Assembly: GCF_005954645.2 (NCBI RefSeq)
Contig: NZ_CP040695.2
Span: 3,906,001 to 3,970,000, forward strand
Length of the DNA: 64,000 bases
DNA from: Nocardioides sp. S-1144
GTDB lineage: Bacteria; Actinomycetota; Actinomycetes; Propionibacteriales; Nocardioidaceae
Reading direction: 5' to 3'
A program made the translations under genes and the position numbers. A model generated the notes under the pieces. That model was not told where the DNA came from, did no database searches, and worked only from the letters and a program-made list of their open reading frames with translations. This document shows, piece after piece, positions 32,215 through 43,017 of the stretch. The number at the start of each line of letters is the position of its first letter. The first letter of the stretch is position 1.

Positions 32215-33666
32215 GTGAGCATCTCCACCTCCTCGCTCGAGCTCGGCACCACCTTCGCGACCGAGCTGCCCGAGCTCGCGCTGCCCTGGAGGGCCGAGGA
32301 GGCCCCCGAGCCCCGGCTGCTCGTGCTGAACCAGCCGCTCGCCGTCGAGCTGGGCCTCGACCCGGCGTGGCTGCGCTCCGACGACGGCGTCCGGCTGCTC
32401 GTCGGCAACGCCGTCCCCGCAGGCGCCACGCCGGTCGCGCAGGCCTACGCCGGGCACCAGTTCGGTGGCTACTCCCCCCGGCTCGGCGACGGCAGGGCCC
32501 TCCTGCTCGGGGAGCTCGGCGGCCCCGGACAGCGGCGCGACCTGCACCTCAAGGGCTCCGGCCGGACGCCGTTCGCGCGCGGCGGCGACGGGCGCGCGGT
32601 CGTCGGCCCGATGCTGCGCGAGTACGTCGTCAGCGAGGCCATGCACGCCCTCGGCATCCCGACGACCCGCTCCCTCGCCGTCGTGGCGACCGGCCGCCGG
32701 GTCCAGCGCGAGGTGCCGATGCCGGGTGCCGTGCTGGCCCGCGTCGCCGCCAGCCACCTGCGCGTCGGAAGCTTCCAGCTGGCCCGCTCCACCGACGACG
32801 CCGACCTGCTCCGCCGCCTCGCCGACCACGCCATCGCCCGTCACCACCCCGCCGCCGCCGACGCCGCCAACCCGGCGCTCGCGCTCTTCGAGGCCGTCGT
32901 GGCGGCCCAGGCGTCGCTGGTCGCGCGCTGGATGCTGGTCGGGTTCGTGCACGGGGTGATGAACACCGACAACGTCACCATCTCCGGCGAGACCATCGAC
33001 TACGGCCCGTGCGCCTTCCTCGAGTCCTTCGACCCGACGACCACCTTCAGCTCGATCGACGCGCAGGGCCGCTACGCCTACGGCAACCAGCCGGTCGTCA
33101 TGGAGTGGAACCTCGCCCGGCTCGGCGAGGCCCTGCTCCCGCTGGTCCACGACGACGAGGCCGAGGCCGTGACCCTGGTGACCGACGCCCTCGGCGGCTT
33201 CCGGCGCCAGTACTCCGCCGCCTGGTCCGCCGGCCTCGGCGCCAAGCTCGGCCTCACGGGCGCCGCCTCCGAGGAGCCGGTCGTCGACGACCTGCTGCGC
33301 CTGCTCCAGGAGAACCACCCCGACCTCACCTCGTTCTTCCGCGCGCTCACCACCGCCGCCGGCACCGGCGACCGCGAGCCCGCCCGCAGCCTGGTCGTCG
33401 ACCTCGCCGGCATCGATGCCTGGCTCGACCGCTGGCTGGCCCTCGGCCCGGACGCCGACCTGATGCGCCGCACCAACCCCGTCGTCGTCCCGCGCAACCA
33501 CCTGGTCGAGGAGGCGCTGGACGCCGCCACCGCCGGTGACCTGGAGCCGTTCGGCCGCCTGGTCGAGGCCGTCACGCACCCGTTCGAGGAGCGGCCGGGC
33601 CTCGAGCGGTACGCCGAGCCCGCGCCCGACTCCTTCGGCGGCTACACGACCTACTGCGGCACCTGA
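32215..33666 (+). CDS. selO: Protein adenylyltransferase SelO (YdiU/UPF0061 family)
   Basis: A 483-residue pseudokinase-fold enzyme that transfers AMP from ATP to Ser, Thr or Tyr of proteins, linked to redox stress. Family blocks: AYAGHQFGGYSPRLGDGRA, LKGSGRTPFARGGDGRA, LREYVVSEAMHALGIPTTR, GFVHGVMNTDNVTISGETID and DYGPCAFLE. The C-terminal Cys is in TYCGT at the very end, the expected partner for a regulatory disulfide. GTG 32215 follows TAACCT by six bases. It converges on rlmC with only four bases between the stops. Confidence 0.93.
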   Translation: MSISTSSLELGTTFATELPELALPWRAEEAPEPRLLVLNQPLAVELGLDPAWLRSDDGVRLLVGNAVPAGATPVAQAYAGHQFGGYSPRLGDGRALLLGELGGPGQRRDLHLKGSGRTPFARGGDGRAVVGPMLREYVVSEAMHALGIPTTRSLAVVATGRRVQREVPMPGAVLARVAASHLRVGSFQLARSTDDADLLRRLADHAIARHHPAAADAANPALALFEAVVAAQASLVARWMLVGFVHGVMNTDNVTISGETIDYGPCAFLESFDPTTTFSSIDAQGRYAYGNQPVVMEWNLARLGEALLPLVHDDEAEAVTLVTDALGGFRRQYSAAWSAGLGAKLGLTGAASEEPVVDDLLRLLQENHPDLTSFFRALTTAAGTGDREPARSLVVDLAGIDAWLDRWLALGPDADLMRRTNPVVVPRNHLVEEALDAATAGDLEPFGRLVEAVTHPFEERPGLERYAEPAPDSFGGYTTYCGT

Positions 33667-33670
33667 CCGC

Positions 33671-34786
33671 TCACCGGCGGCGCAGCAGGACCGCGACCTC
33701 GTAGTGCCCGGTCTGCGGGAACATGTCGAGCAGCCGCGCCCGCTCGGCGACGTAGGACGGCAGGGCGGCGAGGTCGCGGGCCAGCGACTCCGCCCGGCAG
33801 CTGGAGTAGATCAGCGTCCGGGCCGGTGAGCGCTCGAGCCACGCGCACAGCTCGGGCCCCAGGCCCCGTCGCGGCGGGTTGACGACCACGAGGTCGGCGG
33901 CGGAGTCCGGCGGCGTCGTCGCGTCGCCGGCCAGGAAGGCGACGTCGCGCAGGCCCAGCTCGGCGGCGGTCGTCGTGGCGCTCGCGACCGCCTGGTCGCT
34001 CACCTCGACGCCGAGCACCCGCCGGCCCGGCGCCGCGAGGTGCAGGGCGAAGCCGCCGACCCCGCAGTACAGGTCGAGGACGTCGGTCGGGGCGACCTCG
34101 TCGGCCCACGCCGCGGCCTGCCGGTAGAGCGCCGCGGCCACCTCGGTGTTGGTCTGGAAGAAGCTCTGCGGACCGAGGTGCAGCGCGATGTCGTTGACGG
34201 CGACCCGCAGCGTCGACCGCTCGGTCAGCACGACCTCCTCCGGGCCCTCGAGCACCGCCTTGTGCTCGGGCTGGAGGTTGGCGCTGACCACGACGACGTC
34301 CGGGCGCGCCGCGAGGAGGGCCGGCAGGTGCTTGCGCAGCCGCGGCAGCGCCTCGCTCGAGCGGAGCACGAACCGCACCAGGTGCTCGCCGTCGGGCGAC
34401 TCGGTCACCAGCAGGTGCTTGAGCTCACCGCGGCGCGACGGCACGTCGTACGGCGTCAGCCCGGCCCGTCCGACCAGGTCGGCGAGCGCGGGCAGCAGCG
34501 CCTGCATCCGGGGCGAGTAGAGCCCGCAGGTGCGCAGGTCGGTGCCGTGGCCGTGCGGGTCGAGGATCCCGAGCGTGGGCCGCTCGGCGGTGCCGCCGAC
34601 GGCCATCTTGGCCTTGTTGCGGAACCCGCTCGGCCGGCTCGTCACCGGCGGCAGCCACGCGAGGCCCGGGTGGTCGCCCAGCACCCGCCGGCAGTGCTCG
34701 ACCTTCGCCGCGACCTGCGCGTCGTACGGCGTCCGGAGCTCGGTGCACGAACCGCACCGGCCGTCCTCGAAGTAGCCGCACCGCAC
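33671..34786 (-). CDS. rlmC: 23S rRNA (uracil-C5) methyltransferase RlmC-like
   Basis: A 371-residue SAM-dependent RNA methyltransferase of the RlmC/RlmD/TrmA group. It begins almost at once with the iron-sulfur cysteines (MRCGYFEDGRCGSC) and has no N-terminal TRAM domain, the architecture of RlmC. SAM motif DVLDLYCGVGGFALHLA, the NPPRRGLG motif and the catalytic Cys in IYSSCRAESLARDL are intact. The fourth Fe-S Cys is in LRTCGLYS. GTG 34786 follows TACCGT by six bases. It likely modifies U747-equivalent in 23S rRNA; specificity is by architecture only. Confidence 0.85.
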   Translation of the reverse strand: MRCGYFEDGRCGSCTELRTPYDAQVAAKVEHCRRVLGDHPGLAWLPPVTSRPSGFRNKAKMAVGGTAERPTLGILDPHGHGTDLRTCGLYSPRMQALLPALADLVGRAGLTPYDVPSRRGELKHLLVTESPDGEHLVRFVLRSSEALPRLRKHLPALLAARPDVVVVSANLQPEHKAVLEGPEEVVLTERSTLRVAVNDIALHLGPQSFFQTNTEVAAALYRQAAAWADEVAPTDVLDLYCGVGGFALHLAAPGRRVLGVEVSDQAVASATTTAAELGLRDVAFLAGDATTPPDSAADLVVVNPPRRGLGPELCAWLERSPARTLIYSSCRAESLARDLAALPSYVAERARLLDMFPQTGHYEVAVLLRRR

Positions 34787-34810
34787 CCGGTGACGGTAGC
34801 CGGTCGCTGC

Positions 34811-35299
34811 TCAGAACATCGCGTCGCGGCGCGCGGAGCGGTGCACCACCAGGGCCGCCGCGAGCGGCAGCACGGCGACGACCACGGCCGCGACCGCCCA
34901 CGGGACCTGGTCGCCGGCCGTGCGGGACCCCTCGAGCGCGGGGTCGCCGGCGGAGGCCAGGGTGACCAGCAGGGTGAGGCCGACGCCGGCAGCAGCCGTC
35001 CAGGCGGCGCCGCCGACGGCGACCCCGGTCGAGAGCGCGACGGTGCTGCGGAAGCAGTGCAGCGCGGCCAGCACCAGGTTGACCGCGCCGATCACGACGG
35101 CACCGGCCACGACGAACAGCGGGGTCAGCCCGTACAGCGGGTCGAGGTCGTCGACCCCCGCTGTCAGGGCAGCGTCGGCCCGCAGGAGGCAGGCCGCCGT
35201 CACGGCGACCGCGGCGAGCGGCAGCAGGAAGGTGGCGACGGCCAGCGCACGGGGCGCGACGACGGCGGGTACGGACCAGGTCTCACGGGAGGACGACAC
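34811..35299 (-). CDS. Hypothetical four-helix membrane protein
   Basis: A 162-residue protein of unknown function with four predicted membrane helices at about 15-40, 57-82, 88-112 and 130-155 and a basic C terminus (VVHRSARRDAMF). No family recognised. It starts at GTG 35299, with a weak -10 like CAGGCT seven bases upstream. It lies between rlmC and a LuxR-type regulator, all on the minus strand, and could share transcripts with either. Codon use is like its neighbours. Confidence 0.6.
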   Translation of the reverse strand: MSSSRETWSVPAVVAPRALAVATFLLPLAAVAVTAACLLRADAALTAGVDDLDPLYGLTPLFVVAGAVVIGAVNLVLAALHCFRSTVALSTGVAVGGAAWTAAAGVGLTLLVTLASAGDPALEGSRTAGDQVPWAVAAVVVAVLPLAAALVVHRSARRDAMF

Positions 35300-35365
35300 G
35301 ACGGTGAGCCTGGTACCGCCGCCGCCCCCCGGACAGAGTCGTCGTACTCAGGCCGCGCCGGGGAC

Positions 35366-36004
35366 CTAGGCCGACCGGTCGGAGGAGAAGCCGTGCTGCA
35401 GGCACCACACGACGGCCTGGCTGCGGCTGGAGACGCCGATGCGGCGGTAGGCGCTGCGGATGTAGGTCTTGACCGAGTTGATGCTCAGGTAGCTGCGCTC
35501 GGCGATCTCCTGGTTGCTGAGCCCCTGGGTGATGAGCGACAGCACGTCGACCTCGCGCGGGGTGAGCCCGACGTCGTGCCCGAGCCGGTGGCCGACGGCC
35601 TCGGCGTCGGTCGACCCGACCGCACCGGAGGTCGCCGCGACGCCGACCCCGACGGGCGTGGCCGAGAGCACCGCGCTGAGCAGCTCGTCGTCGTCGACGC
35701 CGAGGGAGAAGAAGCCGTCGGCGCCGCGGGCCAGGGCCCGGGCGGCGAGGTCGGGACGCAGGTCCTGCGAGACGACGAGGACGGCGGAGACGGTGGAGTT
35801 GACGTAGAACTCCAGGTCGGCGCCGTCGCCCTGGTGCAGGCCGACGGCGTCGTACAGGATCACGTCGGGGTCGTGGGCGTCGGCGCCGGTGGACAGCTCG
35901 ACGACCGCGACCCGGTCGGGGTGGTGGGAGAGCATCGCGGTCAGCCCGGCCGACACGACGTCGAGGGGACTGACGACCGCGACCGTGCTCACGGGGGAGG
36001 TCAT
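35366..36004 (-). CDS. LuxR-type regulator with degenerate receiver domain
   Basis: A 212-residue protein. The N-terminal receiver-like domain has lost the acidic pair (VVSPLDVV) and the conserved Lys (FFSLGVDD), although an Asp remains at the phospho-acceptor position (ILYDAV). The C-terminal LuxR/GerE domain is complete: LTPREVDVLSLITQGLSNQE, LSINSVKTYIRSAYRRIGV. It is divergent from a second such gene and close to a third. It probably responds to something other than phosphorylation. No kinase lies nearby. Confidence 0.83.
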   Translation of the reverse strand: MTSPVSTVAVVSPLDVVSAGLTAMLSHHPDRVAVVELSTGADAHDPDVILYDAVGLHQGDGADLEFYVNSTVSAVLVVSQDLRPDLAARALARGADGFFSLGVDDDELLSAVLSATPVGVGVAATSGAVGSTDAEAVGHRLGHDVGLTPREVDVLSLITQGLSNQEIAERSYLSINSVKTYIRSAYRRIGVSSRSQAVVWCLQHGFSSDRSA

Positions 36005-36169
36005 GACCCAGGTCTATCGGAGATGGACACCGGCCCGGCGCACGGTCACCCCTGAGGGTGAACCCGGGTGTCGCGCCACCTCCGGCACTGCCACGCCCGG
36101 CACGGCCGACCGGGAAGCCCGGTGGTCGTCACCCCCGTGGGCGGGTGCGCCTGCCTCTACGATCCTCCC

Positions 36170-36817
36170 ATGGCACGCCCGCTCCGCATCGCGATCGTCA
36201 ACGACTACCAGATCGTGGTGGCGGGCGTCGCCGCCGTCCTGCACCCCTTCGCCAGCCGGGTCGAGGTCGTCGAGCTCGACGTCAAGGCGCCGGTGCGGAG
36301 CGCGGTCGACCTGGTGCTCTACGACTCCTTCGGCCAGCCGCAGGGCGACGCCGTCCCGCTCGACGACATGGGGGCCGTCGCCGCCGGCCAGGTCGTCATC
36401 TTCAGCTGGAACACCGACCCGCGCCTCGTCGAGCGGGCCATGGCCGCCGGGGTCGCCGGCTACCTGTCCAAGTCCCTCTCCGGGGGCGAGCTCGTGGCCG
36501 CACTGGAGGCCGCGCACTCCGGACGGCGCGTGGTCCCCAAGCCCGACACGGAGGCTGCCGACGAGTTCGGTCGCTGGCCGGGCGACGAGCACGGCCTCAG
36601 CGCCCGCGAGGCGGAGGTGCTGGCGCTGATCTGCCAGGGCCTGAGCAACCAGGAGATCACCGAGCGGGCCTTCATCGGCATGAACACCGTCAAGACCTAC
36701 ATCCGCACGCTGTACCGGAAGATCGGCGTCGAGAGCCGCACCCAGGCCGTGCTCTGGGGCGTCGAGCACGGTTTCGAGCCGGTCCCGGCCCGGATCGTGC
36801 GTCACCCCCGGTCCTGA
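36170..36817 (+). CDS. LuxR-type response regulator, copy 2
   Basis: A 215-residue protein like the two other LuxR regulators here. The receiver has only one Asp of the acidic pair (VNDYQIV), keeps the phospho-acceptor-like Asp in LVLYDSFG and a Lys in GYLSKSLS. DNA-binding domain: LSAREAEVLALICQGLSNQE and MNTVKTYIRTLYRKIGVESR. ATG 36170 follows TACGAT by six bases and gives the natural receiver start. Divergent from copy 1. Targets and kinase are unknown. Confidence 0.85.
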   Translation: MARPLRIAIVNDYQIVVAGVAAVLHPFASRVEVVELDVKAPVRSAVDLVLYDSFGQPQGDAVPLDDMGAVAAGQVVIFSWNTDPRLVERAMAAGVAGYLSKSLSGGELVAALEAAHSGRRVVPKPDTEAADEFGRWPGDEHGLSAREAEVLALICQGLSNQEITERAFIGMNTVKTYIRTLYRKIGVESRTQAVLWGVEHGFEPVPARIVRHPRS

Positions 36818-36890
36818 CCGGCTCTTTACCCGGCTCCTCTTCACCCGCAGAGGCGGACCGGTCCCCGCCGCCGACTGTCATGGTCGCCGG

Positions 36891-37133
36891 ATGGGATATG
36901 GATTCGGAGCATTTCTGCTCGTCGTCGGCCTGGTGCTCGCTCTCGCCGTCAAGGACTCCGTCGACGCAGTCGACCTCGTCACCGTCGGTTGGATCATGGC
37001 TGCCGTCGGCGTCGCCGTGATCGCGCTCACCGCGATCACCTTCAGCAGCAGCCGGCGCCGCAAGTCCGTCGTGGCGACCACGCACCCGGACGGCTCGCAG
37101 ACCGTGCAGGAGCGCCGCGACACCCAGATGTGA
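36891..37133 (+). CDS. DUF6458 family small membrane protein
   Basis: An 80-residue protein with two membrane helices (about 4-20 and 30-50) and a short cytoplasmic tail (SSSRRRKSVVATTHPDGSQTV). This matches the small actinobacterial family DUF6458, whose function is unknown. It starts at ATG 36891, 73 bases after copy 2 of the LuxR regulators, and its stop is nine bases from the stop of the convergent F420-dependent gene. Confidence 0.75.
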   Translation: MGYGFGAFLLVVGLVLALAVKDSVDAVDLVTVGWIMAAVGVAVIALTAITFSSSRRRKSVVATTHPDGSQTVQERRDTQM

Positions 37134-37142
37134 GGACGCCGG

Positions 37143-38135
37143 TCAGGCCCGCAGCTTCTCCAGCAGCGGGCCGGCCGCCTCGTCGAGGAACTGCTGCTGC
37201 CACCGGTCGCCGACCTGGACCAGCGCGACGTCGGTGAACCCGGCGTCCACGAACTCGCGGACGGCGTCGGCGATCGCGTCGAGGTCGGGACCGCACGGGA
37301 TCGAGTCGGCGACGTCCTCGGGGCGGACGAACTGGGTCGCGCCCGCGAAGCCGGCGGTCGTGGGCAGGTCGGCGTTGACCTTCCACCCGCCGGCGAACCA
37401 GCGAAACTGCTCGTGGGCCAGCTCGACGGCGGCGCCGGCGCCCTCGGACGCCGGGGCCCAGCAGATCGGGATCTGCCCGATCGCGCGGCCGGGGCCCTCG
37501 GGCCCGATCCGCGGCGCCCCGTCGACGGCGTTCCACGTCTCGACCAGCGAGGCGTCGGGCTCGACGGCGACCAGGTGGTCGGCCAGGGGGCCGAAGGTCT
37601 CGATCGAGCGGTCGCCGGAGACCGCGACGGCCAGGTCGACGCCGTCGTCGGGCAGGTCCCAGATCCGCGCCGACTCGACGCGGAAGTGCTCGCCGTCGTG
37701 GTCGACCAGGTCGCCGGTGTGCAGGCGCCGGATGACCTCGATGGCCTCCACGAGCATCGCCTGCCGGGTGGCGACCCCGGGCCAGCCCTGACCGACGACG
37801 TGCTCGTTGAGGCTCTCCCCCGAGCCGAGGCCCAGGGTGAAGCGTCCCTCGGCCAGCAGCTGGAGCGTCGCGGACTTCTGGGCCACGACGGCCGGGTGGT
37901 AGCGCAGGGTCGGGCAGGTCACGTAGGTCATCAGCCCGACCCGCTCGGTGGCGTGCGCGACCGCCCCGAGCACCGTCCAGGCGTGTGGTGCGTGCCCCTG
38001 GGCGGCCAGCCAGGGCGAGAAGTGGTCGCTCGACACCTCGAAGTCGAAGCCGGCCTCCTCCGCGCCGACCGCGTAGGACACCAGCTCCCGGGGGCCGCTC
38101 TGCTCGGTCATCAACGTGTAGCCGAATCTCGTCAT
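37143..38135 (-). CDS. F420-dependent luciferase-like oxidoreductase (TIGR03557 type)
   Basis: A 330-residue TIM-barrel enzyme of the luciferase-like superfamily. The start MTRFGYTLMTEQSGPRELV, SSDHFSPWLAAQGHAPHAW, TYVTCPTLRYHPAVVAQKSA and RFTLGLGSGESLNEHVVG are characteristic of the F420-dependent glucose-6-phosphate dehydrogenase-like group. It would use deazaflavin F420; the substrate is unknown. ATG 38135 begins the conserved N terminus; upstream in-frame sequence is low-complexity. Between two LuxR-regulator genes. Confidence 0.85.
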   Translation of the reverse strand: MTRFGYTLMTEQSGPRELVSYAVGAEEAGFDFEVSSDHFSPWLAAQGHAPHAWTVLGAVAHATERVGLMTYVTCPTLRYHPAVVAQKSATLQLLAEGRFTLGLGSGESLNEHVVGQGWPGVATRQAMLVEAIEVIRRLHTGDLVDHDGEHFRVESARIWDLPDDGVDLAVAVSGDRSIETFGPLADHLVAVEPDASLVETWNAVDGAPRIGPEGPGRAIGQIPICWAPASEGAGAAVELAHEQFRWFAGGWKVNADLPTTAGFAGATQFVRPEDVADSIPCGPDLDAIADAVREFVDAGFTDVALVQVGDRWQQQFLDEAAGPLLEKLRA

Positions 38136-38271
38136 GGCTCCAGCCTCACCGCCGCCGGAGGCTCGGGGAGCACCCCTGCGGATGACTCGGCGGCACCCGG
38201 CACCGGCGGGACCGGCCCGCCCCGTGGGCAGGCGGGCAGCGCGGGCGGCCGCGCTCTGGCATCCTCTGCAG

Positions 38272-38925
38272 ATGAGCAGTGCAGCACCCGTGCGCGTCGC
38301 CGTCGTCAACGACTACGAGATCGTGGTCGTCGGCGTCGCCGCCGCACTGGCCCCCTTCGTCGACCGGATCCGGGTCGTGGAGGTCGCGGCCGGGACCCGC
38401 GCGGTCAGCGACGTCGACGTCGTCCTGGTCGACACCTTCGGCCAGCGCCAGCGCGGCCTGCGGCCGGTGACGGCGAGCAGGGGCGACGGCGCCCGGGTCG
38501 TGGTGTTCAGCTGGGACGAGGACCCGGCCCTCGTCGCGGCCTCGGTGGCGGCCGGGGCGGCCGGCTTCGTGTCCAAGCGTGCCTCGGCCGAGGAGCTCGC
38601 CTCGGCCCTCGAGCGGGTCCACGCCGGCGAGACCGTGGTGCCGGCGGACCCGCGGCCCGGCGAGCCGCCGGCCGCCGACGTCCTGGGGCGCTGGCCCGGC
38701 GACCGGCTCGGGCTGAGCCCGCGCGAGGCGGAGGTGCTCTCGCTGATCTGCCAGGGGCTCAGCAACGACGACATCACCGAGCACGCCTTCATCGGCATCA
38801 ACACCGTCAAGACCCACATCCGCACGCTCTACCGCAAGATCGGCGTCGAGAGCCGCACCCAGGCCGTCGTCTGGGGCCTGCAGCACGGCTTCGAGCCCGA
38901 CCGGGTCCGCGTCCTCGAGTCCTGA
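38272..38925 (+). CDS. LuxR-type response regulator, copy 3
   Basis: A 217-residue paralogue of copy 2. The receiver shows VNDYEIV (single Asp of the acidic pair), an Asp in VVLVDTFG and a Lys in GFVSKRA. DNA-binding part: LSPREAEVLSLICQGLSNDD and INTVKTHIRTLYRKIGVESR. ATG 38272 follows CATCCT by six bases, so it may be leaderless. The three copies probably arose by duplication here, with one enzyme gene and one small membrane gene between them. Confidence 0.85.
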   Translation: MSSAAPVRVAVVNDYEIVVVGVAAALAPFVDRIRVVEVAAGTRAVSDVDVVLVDTFGQRQRGLRPVTASRGDGARVVVFSWDEDPALVAASVAAGAAGFVSKRASAEELASALERVHAGETVVPADPRPGEPPAADVLGRWPGDRLGLSPREAEVLSLICQGLSNDDITEHAFIGINTVKTHIRTLYRKIGVESRTQAVVWGLQHGFEPDRVRVLES

Positions 38926-38937
38926 GGCCGCGGGGGC

Positions 38938-39366
38938 CTACAGGTGCTCGAGGGAGTCGAGCAGGCTCTCGGCCACGAAGTCCCCCAGCACCATCAGCCC
39001 GTCGCGGTCGAGGACGACCGACGACGAGGCGTGGCGCGGGCTGAAGACCGCGTGGTAGGTCACGCGGGTGCCGCCGGGGACGTCCTCGACGGTGATGGTG
39101 TCGAGCAGCGCCAGGCCGGCGCCCCGGCCGCGCAGCTGGAGCCGCTCGTGCTCGACGTACTCGGTGACGACGTAGTCGATCTCCGTGCTGAGCCCGTCGA
39201 ACTTCGAGACGTTGTGGTAGGTCGTGCCGACGCCGCCGTCACCGCTGAGCCGCTCGGTCGACAGCGTGGGCGGGTCCCACTCCTCGGTGGTGGTGAAGTC
39301 GGCCAGGAACGCCCATACCGCCCGGAGCGGTCGGTCGACGGTGATCGTGCGCTCCACGACCGGCAC
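38938..39366 (-). CDS. SRPBCC (START-like) family protein
   Basis: A 142-residue helix-grip protein that should bind a hydrophobic ligand in its cavity: VERTITVDRPLRAVWAFLAD and TTTEEWDPPTLST at the N terminus, then VEDVPGGTRVTYHAVF, and a long C-terminal helix (VAESLLDSLEHL). Polyketide-cyclase-like members have this length. The ligand and role are unknown. GTG 39366 has GGGGGAG five bases upstream. Its stop lies 12 bases from the stop of the convergent LuxR copy 3, with a short hairpin between. Confidence 0.78.
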   Translation of the reverse strand: MPVVERTITVDRPLRAVWAFLADFTTTEEWDPPTLSTERLSGDGGVGTTYHNVSKFDGLSTEIDYVVTEYVEHERLQLRGRGAGLALLDTITVEDVPGGTRVTYHAVFSPRHASSSVVLDRDGLMVLGDFVAESLLDSLEHL

Positions 39367-39473
39367 GACGACTCCCCCGAGCTCCCTGGTCCGGCACCAC
39401 GGCGGCGACGGGACTGCCCCGACCCTGTCCCGGATGCCCCCGCCGCGTCCGCACCCCGAGGGGTGGCCGCCGC

Positions 39474-41861
<2,388 letters not shown>

Positions 41862-41894
41862 GTCCGCTCAACCACGCAGGTTCGGTGCGCTGTT

Positions 41895-41921
41895 CCGCTG
41901 TTCGTCGTGGGCGAACAGCGG
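41895..41921. promoter_or_regulatory. ClgR-like palindrome between lon and a TetR gene
   Basis: CCGCTGTTCG and CGAACAGCGG are exact 10-base arms around TCGTGGG. The core GTTCGT, five bases, GCGAAC (41900-41916) differs at one base from the GTTCGC-N5-GCGAAC pattern I recall for ClgR in Streptomyces. It lies 34 bases upstream of the lon start and 32 bases before the TetR gene, so either gene could be the target. Confidence 0.55.
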
Positions 41922-41952
41922 TGCGGACCGGGCGCCGTCCTAGGGTGGGTCG

Positions 41953-42504
41953 ATGACCACGGGCGGGTTGCGCGCGGCGTACTTCGGTGCCGGCCAGGCG
42001 ATCCTGGCGAGCGAGGGGTACGGCGGCCTCAAGCTGGCCGCGGTCGTCGGCCGCCTCGGCGTCACGACCGGCAGCTTCTACCACTCGTTCGCGAGCTGGC
42101 AGGAGTACACCGACGCGCTGCTCGAGAACTGGCGCGAGGAGCGGACCACCCAGCTGGTCGCCCTCGCGCGCGGGCACGCCCACCCCGTCGAGCGGCTCCG
42201 CGTGCTGGCCCGGATGAGTGCCGACCTGCCGCACCGCAGCGAGGCCGCGATCCGGGTCTGGGCCGCGGTCGAGCCGCGGGTCCGGGCGGTGCAGGAGCGC
42301 GTCGACGACGACCGCCGGGCGATCGTCGTCGAGGCCCTCGAGGAGCTGGTCGGGCCCGAGGACGCCGCCCACCACGCCGTGCTGGCGATGTGCACGCTCG
42401 TGGGCTACGAGATGCTCGCCGACCGGGTCAGCCCGGAGGAGCTGGCGTGGTCGTTGGACGCGATCCTGCGCTCGGCGGTCGACGGGCGGGGCCGGGACGG
42501 CTGA
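41953..42504 (+). CDS. TetR family transcriptional regulator
   Basis: A 183-residue one-component repressor. N-terminal helix-turn-helix: LKLAAVVGRLGVTTGSFYHS, then the typical FASWQEYTDALLENW. The C-terminal ligand domain is unremarkable. ATG 41953 follows TAGGGT by six bases. It is divergent from lon and ends near the convergent zur gene. Ligand and targets are unknown; self-control through the shared intergenic palindrome is possible. Confidence 0.85.
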   Translation: MTTGGLRAAYFGAGQAILASEGYGGLKLAAVVGRLGVTTGSFYHSFASWQEYTDALLENWREERTTQLVALARGHAHPVERLRVLARMSADLPHRSEAAIRVWAAVEPRVRAVQERVDDDRRAIVVEALEELVGPEDAAHHAVLAMCTLVGYEMLADRVSPEELAWSLDAILRSAVDGRGRDG

Positions 42505-42536
42505 CCCGGCCCTGTCGGGCCGCCGGCCCGGTCAGG
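42501..42536. terminator. Imperfect hairpin between convergent TetR and zur genes
   Basis: CTGACC with GGCC on the left and GGCC with GGTCAG on the right pair with single mismatches across the 27-base gap, and both stop codons fall within it. It follows the pattern of other convergent junctions here. Confidence 0.4.
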
Positions 42537-42954
42537 CCCGAGCGGCCCGGCACTCCGGGCAGGTGCCGAAGAGCTCGATGGTGTGGCTCACGTCGACGTA
42601 GTCGTTCTCGGCCGCCTTGGACGCCGCCCAGCGCTCCACGGCCGGGCCCTCGATCTCGACGGTGCGGCCGCAGTGGCGGCACACCAGGTGGTGGTGGTGG
42701 GTCGTGCTGCAGCGCCGGTAGACCGCCTCGCCGCCGTCGGTCTTGACGACGTCGACCTCGCCGGCGTCGGTGAGGGCCTGGAGGGTCCGGTAGACCGTCG
42801 CCAGGCCGACCGACTCACCGTCGCGACGCAGCGCGTCGTGGATCTCCTGGGCGGTGCGGAAGTCGTCGGAGGCGAGCAGCGCGGCCTCGACGGCGCGCTT
42901 CTGCCGGGTGGAGCGCGTCCCTGCTGTCGGGCGGTCCACCGACTGGTCGTTCAT
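42532..42954 (-). CDS. zur: Zinc uptake regulator, Fur family
   Basis: A 140-residue repressor that binds DNA when loaded with zinc. The winged helix has STRQKRAVEAALLASDDFRT and VGLATVYRTLQALTD; the metal-rich dimer domain has YRRCSTTHHHHLVCRHCGR, VDVSHTIELFG and TCPECR, giving two CxxC pairs for a structural zinc. The run of four His and the closeness to the mycobacterial FurB pattern favour Zur over Fur or PerR. ATG 42954 follows TACGGT by seven bases. Zur targets are not seen in this window. Confidence 0.88.
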   Translation of the reverse strand: MNDQSVDRPTAGTRSTRQKRAVEAALLASDDFRTAQEIHDALRRDGESVGLATVYRTLQALTDAGEVDVVKTDGGEAVYRRCSTTHHHHLVCRHCGRTVEIEGPAVERWAASKAAENDYVDVSHTIELFGTCPECRAARA

Positions 42955-43017
42955 GCCCGCCACCGTACCGTCCGGCCCCCGGACCCCGCGTCCGCGACCA
43001 CCGCGTCCGGGGCGGTC

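Noticed and set aside
31647..32429. Minus-strand frame of 260 codons opposite the TIGR01777 and selO genes
   Set aside because: It straddles two well-supported plus-strand genes and shows no family motif.
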